Under the pieces are notes generated by a model. The model was not told the DNA's origin. It did no database searches and saw only the letters and a program-made list of their open reading frames with translations. Shown here in pieces: positions 8,054 to 15,520 of a stretch of DNA of 21,730 nt (position 1 is the stretch's first letter; every line of letters starts with the position of its first letter). This DNA comes from Clostridiales bacterium (GTDB lineage: Bacteria > Bacillota > Clostridia > Christensenellales > Aristaeellaceae): NCBI GenBank assembly GCA_004556545.1, contig SFGO01000037.1, positions 1 through 21,730 on the forward strand, written 5' to 3'. A program made the position numbers and the translations under genes.

Positions 8054-8347
8054 ACCCAAAGTCGAAGGAAAATCATAGGTTTTGCGTGTTTTTCGTCTTT
8101 CCGGATTCAAAATGCATTTTCTGTTTTTATGGCCTTCACTTTATCCAATCAAAATGTTCTTTTGAATTCCATTCGCAGTCTGTCAGCAAGTCATTTGCGA
8201 CCGTTTTTATCTATCGGAAGCGCTGATTCGTTTTCAAAGAAAGCGTTGATGTATAAAACTTATAGATTTTTCCGGCTGAAAATTTCATTTTCTGTTTCCC
8301 TGTTTTTCGGATTTCTGTCAGTCGGCGTTTTCGGAAAGCAAAATGCA

Positions 8348-8380
8348 TTTCAGCCGGCAGAATCCTTCTGCCGGCTGAAA
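8348..8380. repeat. Perfect 15-bp hairpin
   Basis: TTTCAGCCGGCAGAA (8348-8362) is the exact complement of 8366-8380, with loop TCC. On the plus strand it is followed by AAAATTTT, and on the minus strand it lacks a T run, so it is not a textbook terminator in either direction. On the minus strand it lies downstream of sfsA, beyond the larger hairpin at 8394-8474. Confidence 0.6.
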
Positions 8381-8393
8381 AAAATTTTCTGTT

Positions 8394-8482
8394 AAGGCAG
8401 CGCCGCGCCATCGGCAGAAGCGCTGACGGGGCGTTTTTCATCAGCGCGCCGCCATCTTTGCGCGGCATTGCCTTTTCTTTTT
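8394..8482. terminator. Large branched hairpin after sfsA, possible terminator
   Basis: The arm 8394-8408 (AAGGCAGCGCCGCGC) pairs with 8460-8474 over 15 bp with two mismatches. Inside it, GCGCTGA (8419-8425) pairs with TCAGCGC (8440-8446). On the plus strand the stem is directly followed by TTCTTTTTATT, a good terminator tail. On the minus strand, the direction of sfsA (stop at 8484-8486), the T run comes about 10 nt after the stem (AACAGAAAATTTTTTT). It probably ends sfsA transcription; the better plus-strand tail is unexplained because no plus-strand gene is seen there. Confidence 0.5.
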
Positions 8483-8483
8483 A

Positions 8484-9167
8484 TTATCGCAGGCGAATCT
8501 CTACCGGGCGGCGTATTTCCAGCCTGTCAGGCTCCGTCCGGCAGTCCAGCGCCAGCAGATGCACGCCCGCCTGAGCGGCCCGCGCCAGTGCGTCGGCAAA
8601 AGCCGGTTGGGTGTGCCGGTTGGGCTCCAGCCAACGCGCACCCTCCATCTGGATCACAAACACCGTCCATGCTTCATAGCCTTCCTGAACGCAGCGGGCC
8701 AGCCCTTCCAGATGCTTCACGCCCCGTTCCGTGGGCGCGTCCGGAAAGCGCGTCACGCCATCCTCTTCCAGCGTTACGCCCTTGACCTCCGCGAAAAGCC
8801 GCCTACCCGGCGCTTCCAGATAAAAATCGAACCGGGAATCCCCATGGACGGTTTCCGGGCGGATCACCGGCCATTCCCGCAGGAACCGTCCCGCCCGGAC
8901 ATACTCGCCGAAGACCCGGTTGGGCGCGTTGGCGTCCATGTTGATCAGCCGGTTCCCCTTTTCCACGGCGATCAGGTCATAGGCCGTCTTTCGGGCAGGG
9001 GACGGCTGATATTGCACATACACCCGGCAGCCCGGAACCAGCAGTTCCCGGCATCGGCCCGTATTCTTCACGTGGCAGACCTCCGTCCGGCTCTTCAGCT
9101 CCACGTGGGCGATAAAACGGTTGGGTCGGTTCAGAAACACGGCGGGCAGGACATTTTCGTAAATCAT
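8484..9167 (-). CDS. sfsA: SfsA family protein
   Basis: The 227-residue protein has the usual SfsA length. It shows the N-terminal OB-like half (RFIAHVELKSRTEVCHVKNT, GRCRELL) and the C-terminal PD-(D/E)xK nuclease-like half: GDSRFDF around 109-115, E127-V-K129, and FPDAPTERGVKHLEGL around 141-156. SfsA was named from sugar fermentation stimulation in E. coli and binds DNA; its biochemical activity is not settled. The ATG overlaps the stop of the upstream DUF3783 gene by 4 nt (ATGA), so the two are translationally coupled. It is followed by the hairpins at 8348-8474. Confidence 0.92.
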   Translation of the reverse strand: MIYENVLPAVFLNRPNRFIAHVELKSRTEVCHVKNTGRCRELLVPGCRVYVQYQPSPARKTAYDLIAVEKGNRLINMDANAPNRVFGEYVRAGRFLREWPVIRPETVHGDSRFDFYLEAPGRRLFAEVKGVTLEEDGVTRFPDAPTERGVKHLEGLARCVQEGYEAWTVFVIQMEGARWLEPNRHTQPAFADALARAAQAGVHLLALDCRTEPDRLEIRRPVEIRLR

Positions 9168-9562
9168 GCCTGCGGCCCCTGATGCGCAGGCGCGCCGCCC
9201 CGGGTCATGGCCTCATGCTCGGCGCTGATTTCCCGGTGCAGGCGGCAGGAATCCCACTGGCCGTTGGTTTCCGTCAGCATGGCCTTCAGCGGCACCGGCG
9301 GGATCTTCATCTGCCGGAAGGTCTGCAAAAGCTGGTTCATCAGCGCCGGGGAAAACCCGGCCATCACCAGCATTTCATCGGAAAAGGTTTCTTCGCAGGG
9401 GATGCTTTCTCCGGCTTCTTCCAGCCCGCACAGGGCGTTCAGCGTCCAGCCGTATTCCTCCGGCTTCACGTCCCGCAGAAGGATACGCAGCCGCATGGCG
9501 GCAAAGCGGATCTTCGACGCTTTTTCTCCCGACAGATGATAGCACAGCAGCGTAGGCTTCAA
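9164..9562 (-). CDS. DUF3783 domain protein
   Basis: This 132-residue protein ends with a stretch typical of DUF3783 (IPPVPLKAMLTETNGQW followed by a REISAEHEAM helix), a small domain of unknown function common in Clostridia. The N-terminal part (residues 1-60) has no motif I recognise. The start is TTG at 9562; GGAGG lies 8 nt upstream and there is no nearby ATG with an SD. It overlaps sfsA by 4 nt, suggesting joint expression from the promoter at 9627-9655. No function is inferred. Confidence 0.75.
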   Translation of the reverse strand: MKPTLLCYHLSGEKASKIRFAAMRLRILLRDVKPEEYGWTLNALCGLEEAGESIPCEETFSDEMLVMAGFSPALMNQLLQTFRQMKIPPVPLKAMLTETNGQWDSCRLHREISAEHEAMTRGGAPAHQGPQA

Positions 9563-9626
9563 CGTTCTTTCCTCCCCGGCCGACCCGGCCGAAAATCATT
9601 TTGGTTTTCCCTTTATGGGATACCCT

Positions 9627-9655
9627 ATCTTAGCACGATTGAAACCGCAAATCAA
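9627..9655 (-). promoter_or_regulatory. Promoter for the DUF3783-sfsA pair
   Basis: On the minus strand TTGATT (9650-9655) and TAAGAT (9627-9632) are separated by exactly 17 bp, and TGC precedes the -10 (extended -10). This lies about 65 bp upstream of the TTG start at 9562 and just after the hairpin that may end the ROK-SIS transcript. Confidence 0.5.
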
Positions 9656-9684
9656 AGCCCGGACGTGTTCTTCCGCCCGGGCTT
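9655..9684 (-). terminator. Possible weak terminator after the ROK-SIS gene
   Basis: An 8-bp GC-rich stem AAGCCCGG / CCGGGCTT with a 14-nt loop lies 12 nt beyond the ROK-SIS stop codon. On the minus strand it is followed only by TGATTTGCGG, so the T tail is poor. It separates the ROK-SIS gene from the promoter of the next gene pair. Confidence 0.4.
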
Positions 9685-9696
9685 CCAAATCAGTGT

Positions 9697-11358
9697 CTAT
9701 TCTTTTTCTCCATCTCCGAAAAACTTCGCTTCCAGCATGGCGCACAGGGTATGGTAAATGGGCAGGTGATATTCCTGCACATCGGCGGTAACGCTGCTGG
9801 GAGCGATGATCGTGCAGTCGCACAGCTCCTTCAGCTGTCCTCCGCTGCCGCCGGTCAGACCGATGGCGGAAAGCCCCAGCGCCTTGGCCGTCGCGATGGC
9901 CAGCGCCACGTTCTTCGCGTTGCCGCTGGTGCTGATGCCCAGGATCACATCGCCAGGCTTTCCGTATCCTGCCGCCTGCTGCGCCGCCGTCAAAAGCGGA
10001 TCCAGATCGTTCTGCACGGCGGTAGACAGCGCCCCGTGCTGCGTCAGGTCGATGGCGGGCAAGGCCCGCTGCAGCTTTTCCGCCGTTCCGGGCAGCAGCG
10101 CTTCGGTCTGAGCTTCTATCGCCGCCCGCTGCTTCTCCGGGAAGGGCCGCTTGAGATAGAACCCCTTCATCAGCTCGCCCACCATGTGCCCTGCGTCGGC
10201 ACAGCTTCCGCCGTTGCCCACGATCAGCAGCTTTCCGCCCTGCGCATAGCAGCGGTGCAGCAGCAGATAGGCCTCCATCACCGGCTCCCGCAGCCCTTCC
10301 AGCGCCGGATAGCGCCGGAACAGGCGCTCATAGTGCTCCAGCACGCCCGGCGCTTTCTCTTCGGTTTCCTCCATGGGATCCACGCCGCAGCCGTATAGCG
10401 CCGCCATAATACTGGCCAGATCGCCCAGCGCTTCCCCGGTCTGGGCCGGAACCACCTGCAAGCCCTCCAGTGAGAAGGGAATCGCCTCCCGCTTCAGCTC
10501 CGCCTCCATGGCGGGACGAAGCAGGTCTTCGCAGCGCACGAAAACGCTGCCGATCACGATTTTTTCCGGGTTGAGCGTATCCGTCAGAAGAGCCAATCCC
10601 TTACCCAGCATCGTTCCGATATGGTCGAAAAAGGCCTTCGCATCCGCGTCTCCGGCCCGGGCATATTCCGCCAGCAGCCGTGCGTCCGCTTCTTCGGGCG
10701 TATGGCCGTCCCGAACCCACGCAGGCGCCCGGCCCTCCCGGATTCTTTCCTCCGTCAGGGCCCGCGCCTGCCGCTGCATGCCGCCGCCGCTGGCAAAGCC
10801 CTCAAAGGAACCCGCCTTGCCGAAACCCACCGGGCCGTCCTCCGCCAGCCGCAGGTGGCCGATCTCGCCGCCCATATCCGTGCAGCCCCGCAGAAGCCGT
10901 CCCTCGGCGATCACGCCGCCGCCCATGCCGGTGCCCATGGTCAGGAAGATCATGTCGCTGCATCCCCGGCCCGCGCCCAGCTTCCATTCCACCAGCGCGC
11001 AGGCGTTGGCGTCGTTCTGCAAATAGACCGGAACGCCGCAGCGTTCTTCCAGCAGGGCCTTCAGGGGAATATTCACCCAGCCGGGCAGATTGGGCGGGCA
11101 GAGCACCACGCCACGCCGGGAATCCAGCGGCCCGCCGCAGCTTACGCCTATGGCGTTCACGTCCGCATAGGAAAGGCCGTTTTTCTGAAGGATTTCCTCC
11201 ATGGCCGCCGTCAGCTGGGCATAGACCGGCTCAAATCCCCGCTCCGAGCAGGTTGCAAAGCGCAGCTTGTCCTTCAGATGAATGCCGCCGTCTACCGTCG
11301 CCAACAGCACGGCGCACTTGGTTCCGCCGATGTCCAGCCCCATCCAGTACCGCTTCAT
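9697..11358 (-). CDS. Fused ROK sugar kinase and GmhA-like SIS isomerase
   Basis: The 553-residue protein is one continuous frame with two enzyme modules. Residues about 4-325 are a ROK kinase: phosphate-binding DIGGTK (9-14), catalytic D116 in NDAN, TMGTGMGGG (140-148). In the usual zinc motif of ROK proteins (CxCGxxGC), the cysteine positions are V177, F179 and S184, so zinc is probably not bound there. Residues about 335-545 are a SIS domain of the GmhA / phosphoheptose isomerase type: GNGGS (381-385), GISTSGN (474-480). H391, E395, Q528 and H536 match the four zinc ligands of E. coli GmhA (H61, E65, Q172, H180). ROK enzymes phosphorylate hexoses; GmhA isomerises sedoheptulose 7-phosphate. 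The actual substrates here are unknown. The ATG follows GGAGG and overlaps the beta-mannosidase stop by 4 nt. Confidence 0.85.
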   Translation of the reverse strand: MKRYWMGLDIGGTKCAVLLATVDGGIHLKDKLRFATCSERGFEPVYAQLTAAMEEILQKNGLSYADVNAIGVSCGGPLDSRRGVVLCPPNLPGWVNIPLKALLEERCGVPVYLQNDANACALVEWKLGAGRGCSDMIFLTMGTGMGGGVIAEGRLLRGCTDMGGEIGHLRLAEDGPVGFGKAGSFEGFASGGGMQRQARALTEERIREGRAPAWVRDGHTPEEADARLLAEYARAGDADAKAFFDHIGTMLGKGLALLTDTLNPEKIVIGSVFVRCEDLLRPAMEAELKREAIPFSLEGLQVVPAQTGEALGDLASIMAALYGCGVDPMEETEEKAPGVLEHYERLFRRYPALEGLREPVMEAYLLLHRCYAQGGKLLIVGNGGSCADAGHMVGELMKGFYLKRPFPEKQRAAIEAQTEALLPGTAEKLQRALPAIDLTQHGALSTAVQNDLDPLLTAAQQAAGYGKPGDVILGISTSGNAKNVALAIATAKALGLSAIGLTGGSGGQLKELCDCTIIAPSSVTADVQEYHLPIYHTLCAMLEAKFFGDGEKE

Positions 11359-13682
11359 TCCGTTTTTCCTCCGAATCCCTCAAATTCGTCCAGTCCCAGC
11401 TCCCGCAGGCATTTCAGAACCCACGGATAGTCAAAGGGCGGCTTCCCCTGCAAATAATGATTCAGCCCCTTTTCGCCGCCGGAAGTCTCCCACTCGATCC
11501 GATAGAAGTGCTGTCCGCCGTCGTCTCGGAGAGCGCCCAGCGCCGTGGAAGCATCCGCGGCAAAAGGACTTTTTCCGGCCAGCACGGTTTCTCCGCTGTC
11601 CTGATCCGTCACGCGATAGCTCAGCTCGCCGCTGTCCATCCGGTCGTTCACCGCGTACAGGGTCAGCGGGCCGTCCTTGTCATCCAGCATCAGGCACAGG
11701 GGCTGCTGGCTGCGGCGGATGAAAAAATACGCCAGCTTGCGGCAGAAATAATAGTCCACCACCGCGTCGGAGAACTGGGGCCAGTTGTCCATGATATTCC
11801 ACCAGATCAGGCCGGTGCGCAGGCCCTTGTGGCTGCGGAAGCTTTCCACAAAGTACTTTTTCGCCTCCGCCTGACTGATCTGGCTCATCCGGGCATAATC
11901 CTCCAGCGTTTCCGGCTTCTGCCGGAACAGATAGCCGATCTGGCGGGACATCAGCGCAATGCGGTAGGTATAGGGCGAATGCTCCGTTTCCGGCGAGGCC
12001 GCGTGATACAGCCACATGGGATTATTCTCTTCTGGCCACAGGAAATCCTTCGGGATAAACCGGCGGATGGACTCCGGCGAATTACAGCCATGATAGCCCA
12101 TTTCGCTGGCAAAGGTCGCTTTATGGTCGTGATAAAAATGTCCCTTGTAGTAGTCCCGCGGGCCCCACAAATGCTGCTCCGGCGTTTCCTGAAAGCGGTG
12201 CGCCAAAAAGGACTCGTGAGAGATATAGGGCGAGCTGGGCAGCCACGGACGGCTTAAATCCTCCGCCCGAAGCACGCCTGGCAGCACCTCCCGGGTCAGG
12301 ACGTTGTCCGTGGGATCCAGCTTGCCTTCGGTCTGCCATTCGGAAGCCGCGTCGCACTCGTTGTCCCCTGCCCACAGGCACAGGCTGGCATGGTGGCGCA
12401 GGCGGCGCACCACCGCCCGGGCTTCCTCCGCCAGCCGGGTTTTCATGCGCTCGGTTTTGGGATACAGCCCGCAGGCCATCATAAAGTCCTGCCAGAGAAA
12501 GATTCCCTTCTCGTCGCACCAGTCATAGAAGCAGTCGTCCTCATACACGCCGCCGCCCCAGACCCGCAGGGCGTTGCAGCCCACGTCCAACACCAGCTCC
12601 AGGATCTTCGGGATGCGCTCCCGGTCCCGGGAATGGAACGCGTCGGCGGGCACCCAGTTCGTTCCCTTCAGGTACAGCTGCTTTCCGTTCAGCAGGAAAC
12701 GGAACTCCGCTTCCTTCTCTCCTTCGATTGCATCGTCCCGCAGCAGCCTTACCGTGCGGAAGCCCTGCCGGAAGGAAAGGGTATCCACCGTTTCGCCGTG
12801 CCGACGCAGAGTAACGGTCACGTCGTACAGCGCCGGTTCGCCGTAGCCCCGCACCCACCAGAGCTTCAGGCCGTCCACCGGGAAATGCAGTTCGCCGTGG
12901 ACATACCACAATTTTTCCGTGCAGGAAAACCGGCTGTCTCCGCACACGCCCTCCACCGTCAGCTCATAGGGGTGAATGGCTTCGCGTCCCACGTCCACGT
13001 CAAAGGTCCCGCGGATCCAGCGGCGGCCTTCCTCCTGCCGGTCTTCCAGCCACAGAAACACGTTCTCGATCCGGGCCGGTTTCTTGCGAACCGCATGCAC
13101 CGGCCTCCAAAGCCCGGCGCTGACGATGCGCGGGCAGATGTCCCAGCCGAAGCAGTGCGCCGCCTTGCGGATGACCAGCGCCTCGTAGTTGTATTTCAGC
13201 ATGGTCTCATGGGCGGCAATGGGATACTTCCGCGCTTCCAGCGCCACGGGGCTCAGATGCACCAGCAGCTCGTTTTCCCCCTTGCGAAGGCCCGCTGCCG
13301 GAAATTCATGCTCGATGAACATGTTTTCGCTGTGCCCGATCTTCACGCCGTTCAGGTACACGTCCGCTACGGTGTCGATGCCTTCAAAGCGCAGGAAATC
13401 CCGCCCGTTCGGTTCCTCCGTCCAGGGAAAACGGACGGTATAGAACACGTGGCAGGTTTCATATTCGAACAGCTTCCGGTAGTTATCCCCGAAGAAAGGA
13501 TCCTCCATCAGGCCGTGGCGCACATAGTCCAGCGGCCAGTCTCCGGGCACCTGTGCGTCCAGCTCCCGGCCGCCCAGCGCAGCCAGCTCCGCCGCCGTGC
13601 GGATCTCCCCATTGATTTTCTCATCCTGAAGAACCGTCAGCTTCCAGCCCTGCTTTACTTCCTGATCGATTGCCAGATTCAT
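11355..13682 (-). CDS. Beta-mannosidase-like glycoside hydrolase, GH2
   Basis: The 775-residue enzyme has the GH2 layout: a jelly-roll sugar-binding domain (about 1-200, FEGIDTVADVYLNG at 99-112), an Ig-like domain, a TIM barrel (about 325-640) and a C-terminal beta domain. The barrel begins with YLKGTNWVPADAF (337-349), then ALRVWGGGVYE, typical of beta-mannosidases. The acid/base is E442 in WAGDNE and the likely nucleophile is E527 in SEMG. These enzymes release mannose from the non-reducing end of beta-mannosides. There is no signal peptide, so it acts on imported oligosaccharides in the cytoplasm. It is shorter than many family members (about 820-900), mostly at the C-terminus. The ATG at 13682 follows GGAAGGAAG. 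It is divergent from an AraC regulator and coupled to the ROK-SIS gene. Confidence 0.88.
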   Translation of the reverse strand: MNLAIDQEVKQGWKLTVLQDEKINGEIRTAAELAALGGRELDAQVPGDWPLDYVRHGLMEDPFFGDNYRKLFEYETCHVFYTVRFPWTEEPNGRDFLRFEGIDTVADVYLNGVKIGHSENMFIEHEFPAAGLRKGENELLVHLSPVALEARKYPIAAHETMLKYNYEALVIRKAAHCFGWDICPRIVSAGLWRPVHAVRKKPARIENVFLWLEDRQEEGRRWIRGTFDVDVGREAIHPYELTVEGVCGDSRFSCTEKLWYVHGELHFPVDGLKLWWVRGYGEPALYDVTVTLRRHGETVDTLSFRQGFRTVRLLRDDAIEGEKEAEFRFLLNGKQLYLKGTNWVPADAFHSRDRERIPKILELVLDVGCNALRVWGGGVYEDDCFYDWCDEKGIFLWQDFMMACGLYPKTERMKTRLAEEARAVVRRLRHHASLCLWAGDNECDAASEWQTEGKLDPTDNVLTREVLPGVLRAEDLSRPWLPSSPYISHESFLAHRFQETPEQHLWGPRDYYKGHFYHDHKATFASEMGYHGCNSPESIRRFIPKDFLWPEENNPMWLYHAASPETEHSPYTYRIALMSRQIGYLFRQKPETLEDYARMSQISQAEAKKYFVESFRSHKGLRTGLIWWNIMDNWPQFSDAVVDYYFCRKLAYFFIRRSQQPLCLMLDDKDGPLTLYAVNDRMDSGELSYRVTDQDSGETVLAGKSPFAADASTALGALRDDGGQHFYRIEWETSGGEKGLNHYLQGKPPFDYPWVLKCLRELGLDEFEGFGGKTE

Positions 13683-13795
13683 GCGCTTCCTTCCTTTCTA
13701 TATCCATCCTGTTTCGTCTGAGCTCTCTTTTCCACCGTGCCTGTACAGCGTAGCGCCAAATTTCGTTTTTGTCGTATCGGATTTTCCGAAAAAGA

Positions 13796-13823
13796 TTGCA
13801 TTTCTTTCGATTTCTTCTATAAT
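13796..13823 (+). promoter_or_regulatory. Promoter for the AraC-type regulator
   Basis: TTGCAT (13796-13801) and a perfect TATAAT (13818-13823) are 16 bp apart. The predicted start is about 13830, giving a leader of roughly 28 nt before the ATG at 13858. It lies in the 175-bp divergent gap shared with the beta-mannosidase gene. I could not identify a convincing -35/-10 pair for the minus-strand direction in the gap. Confidence 0.6.
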
Positions 13824-13857
13824 CATTCTGACGCGCTTTCAAAGGAGAAGAGGAAAA

Positions 13858-14748
13858 ATGCCGTTACCCATTATCCCCTATCTTTTGGAGTCCGGCCCGA
13901 CCGAGCCGGTTTCCCTGCTGCGAAGACATCTGACCGAGCCTTTTCCCGTTCACGGGCACGACTATTTCGAGCTGGAGCTGGTGGTTTCCGGCAAGGGACG
14001 GCAATGGCTCAACGGCGAAGAGCTTTTCATGGAGCCGGGCTGTCTGTATCTGCTTTCCCCGGCGGATTATCACCGAGTGGAGCCGGAGCCGGTGCTGGAG
14101 CTGTACAGCTTCCACTTCACGCCTGAGTATGCCGCCGGGCTGGGTTTTTCGCTGGCTCAGGAGGCCAGAAATACCCGGATTTCTTTGGAAGAGACCGCTG
14201 CGCATGCGGCGAAGCTCCTTTCGTTGACGGAGCCATCCGCCGCCGGGCAGGCCTATCATGTGCAGGAGCTGCTGATCCCCCTATTGCCCCTGCTGCTGCG
14301 GCTTTTGCGGGAAGGCCGTTCCCGGCGGCTGAGCAAGCCGGAGAAGCGCTTTCAGGCGGGGCTGAAATACGTACAGGCCCACCATGCCGAGCCCGGCCTT
14401 CATCTGGAGGACGCGGCCAGGGCCTGCGGACTGTCCGCCTGCTATTTCAGCGCCCTGTTTTCGCAGGCCGTCGGATACCGTTTTACCGATTATGTCACCG
14501 AATGCCGTCTGCGCCACGCCTGCGCGCTGCTTTCCTCCTCTCCTGTCTCCGTGACCGAAGCGGCCTACGAATCCGGTTTTTCCTCCCTGCCCCATTTCTT
14601 CCGCTGCTTCAAAAGCCGGTTCGGCTGTTCGCCGGGCCGTTACCGGAAGCAGGCGGCAGAAGCACTGTCCGGCGGCAGTGCGGATCCTTCGTTTTTTCCT
14701 TTTCCACTGCCCAAGAGCGACCCAAAATCAAAGGAGAGCAAGCCATGA
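13858..14748 (+). CDS. AraC-family transcriptional regulator
   Basis: The 296-residue regulator has an N-terminal cupin-like sensor: HGHDYFELELVVSGKG around residues 33-48, then EPGCLYLLSPADYHRVEPE. The C-terminal domain of about 100 residues carries two helix-turn-helix motifs: LHLEDAARACGLSACYFSAL and VSVTEAAYESGFSSLPHFFR, followed by the family signature FKSRFGCSPGRYRK. Such proteins usually bind a sugar and activate nearby catabolic genes. It is divergent from the beta-mannosidase / ROK-SIS pair, so that pair is the likely target (inference). The ATG at 13858 is chosen because AAAGGAG and GAGG precede it and it follows the promoter at 13796-13823; the frame is open upstream to 13681 but that part overlaps the promoter. 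It overlaps the next gene by ATGA. Confidence 0.9.
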   Translation: MPLPIIPYLLESGPTEPVSLLRRHLTEPFPVHGHDYFELELVVSGKGRQWLNGEELFMEPGCLYLLSPADYHRVEPEPVLELYSFHFTPEYAAGLGFSLAQEARNTRISLEETAAHAAKLLSLTEPSAAGQAYHVQELLIPLLPLLLRLLREGRSRRLSKPEKRFQAGLKYVQAHHAEPGLHLEDAARACGLSACYFSALFSQAVGYRFTDYVTECRLRHACALLSSSPVSVTEAAYESGFSSLPHFFRCFKSRFGCSPGRYRKQAAEALSGGSADPSFFPFPLPKSDPKSKESKP

Positions 14749-15155
14749 TTCACGAGATTGTCAAGGACCCCGTTTTTTTGCAGCAGAAGTCCCTTCCCGC
14801 CACGGAGGCCGACCTTTCCACAGGCCTTGATCTGCTGGATACGCTCAACGCCCACCGGGAAACCTGCGTGGGGCTGGCCGCCAACATGATCGGCGTCAGC
14901 CGCCGGATTATCGTCTTTGACGACGGCGGCAAGCCCTGCCTGATGTTCAACCCGGAAATCGTCCAGTGCTCCGGCCCCTACGAGGCCGAAGAAGGCTGTC
15001 TTTCCCTGACGGGAACCCGTAAGGCCCGGCGTTTCCGCAAAGTCAAGGTTCGCTATCAGGACGAGCATTTCCGCGTTCGCTTCCGCACGCTGGAAGGCTG
15101 GTCGGCTCAGATCGCCCAGCACGAGATCGACCATTGCAGCGGCATTTTGATCTGA
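14745..15155 (+). CDS. Peptide deformylase-like protein with Gln-to-Met change in motif 1
   Basis: The 136-residue protein is a short peptide-deformylase-family member. Motif 2 EEGCLSL (metal ligand C85) and motif 3 QHEIDH (H126, E127, H130) are intact. In motif 1 (GxGLAAxQ) the sequence is VGLAANM: M48 replaces the glutamine that in E. coli PDF (Q50) helps stabilise the reaction intermediate. True deformylases remove the N-formyl group from new proteins. This protein may be an active variant or a paralogue with another substrate; similar 'GLAANMIG' proteins are, as far as I recall, widespread in Clostridia. It ends right after HCSGILI, without the usual C-terminal helix. The ATG overlaps the AraC stop (ATGA) and AAAGGAG precedes it. 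Confidence 0.82.
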   Translation: MIHEIVKDPVFLQQKSLPATEADLSTGLDLLDTLNAHRETCVGLAANMIGVSRRIIVFDDGGKPCLMFNPEIVQCSGPYEAEEGCLSLTGTRKARRFRKVKVRYQDEHFRVRFRTLEGWSAQIAQHEIDHCSGILI

Positions 15156-15240
15156 CCGCCGTTTTTCCGCCAGATCTGCCATTTCCGTCCGGCTTTCCGA
15201 AAGGCTTTGTACTAACTGTGTTCTGGCTTCTTCCATCCGA

Positions 15241-15269
15241 TTGACACTGCCCAAGGGCCGTGCTATAAT
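15241..15269 (+). promoter_or_regulatory. Consensus sigma-A promoter
   Basis: TTGACA (15241-15246) and TATAAT (15264-15269) both match the consensus exactly and are 17 bp apart, with TGC directly before the -10 (extended -10). This is the strongest promoter in the window. Transcription would start near 15276, about 357 nt before the dehydrogenase ATG at 15633, so a long leader is made. Confidence 0.85.
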
Positions 15270-15303
15270 CACGCCAATCTTTTCAAAGAGGGAGGAAGAG
15301 CGG

Positions 15304-15432
15304 ATGCCGGCACTTCACCATCGTATCCCGGGAACGGCAACGGTTCCGACCGTCTTTCTGCCCTTTTCCGGTCAGGGCCGGGCGAAAAGAGTTTCTCTTT
15401 CTCCGGGAACTTCATCACGACGTACCGTTTGA
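15304..15432 (+). CDS. Possible leader peptide, 42 residues
   Basis: A short frame starts with ATG at 15304, 8 nt after GGAGG and about 28 nt after the predicted transcription start. It ends with TGA at 15430-15432, 8 nt before the putative antiterminator strand at 15441. The peptide (start MPALHHRIPGTATVPTVFL) is Pro-, Ser- and Arg-rich at its end and has no run of Leu, Ile or Val codons, so it is not a classic branched-chain attenuator peptide. It may be a real leader peptide or a chance frame. Confidence 0.25.
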   Translation: MPALHHRIPGTATVPTVFLPFSGQGRAKRVSLSPGTSSRRTV

Positions 15433-15480
15433 TATTCGTCGGCCCCCGCAAATGGTTGCGCTAAGGCTGCGGACTTTCTC

Positions 15481-15520
15481 AACGGCTTCGCCAAAACAGG
15501 CGGGGCCGTTTTTATTTTTT
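15481..15520 (+). terminator. Intrinsic terminator inside the leader
   Basis: AACGGCTTCGCC (15481-15492) pairs with GGCGGGGCCGTT (15499-15510) over 12 bp with two G-U pairs, loop AAAACA, followed by TTTATTTTTT. It is a strong terminator shape placed between the promoter and the dehydrogenase gene. It is enclosed by a separate 12-bp inverted repeat, TGCGGACTTTCT (15468-15479) / AGAAAGTCCGCA (15533-15544). Confidence 0.8.

Larger units (their letters stand above)
7983..8483. other. AT-rich intergenic region with short repeats, no supported gene
   Basis: This 500-base gap is clearly richer in A and T than the genes around it, and its open frames are low-complexity with no recognisable product. 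It contains the promoter of the operon at 8025-8053. ATTTTCTGTT occurs three times (8116-8125, 8287-8296, 8384-8393). The 12-mer CAAAATGCATTT, which includes a 10-bp palindrome, occurs twice (8108-8119, 8339-8350). The related segment CCGGCTGAAAA occurs near 8271 and 8371. Two large hairpins at 8348-8380 and 8394-8474 close the region. It could hold operators, an untranslated leader or a small RNA. Confidence 0.5.

Noticed and set aside
8129..8395. 88-codon plus-strand frame in the AT-rich spacer
   Set aside because: No SD before its ATG, low-complexity Ser/Phe-rich sequence, and its end lies in the hairpins.
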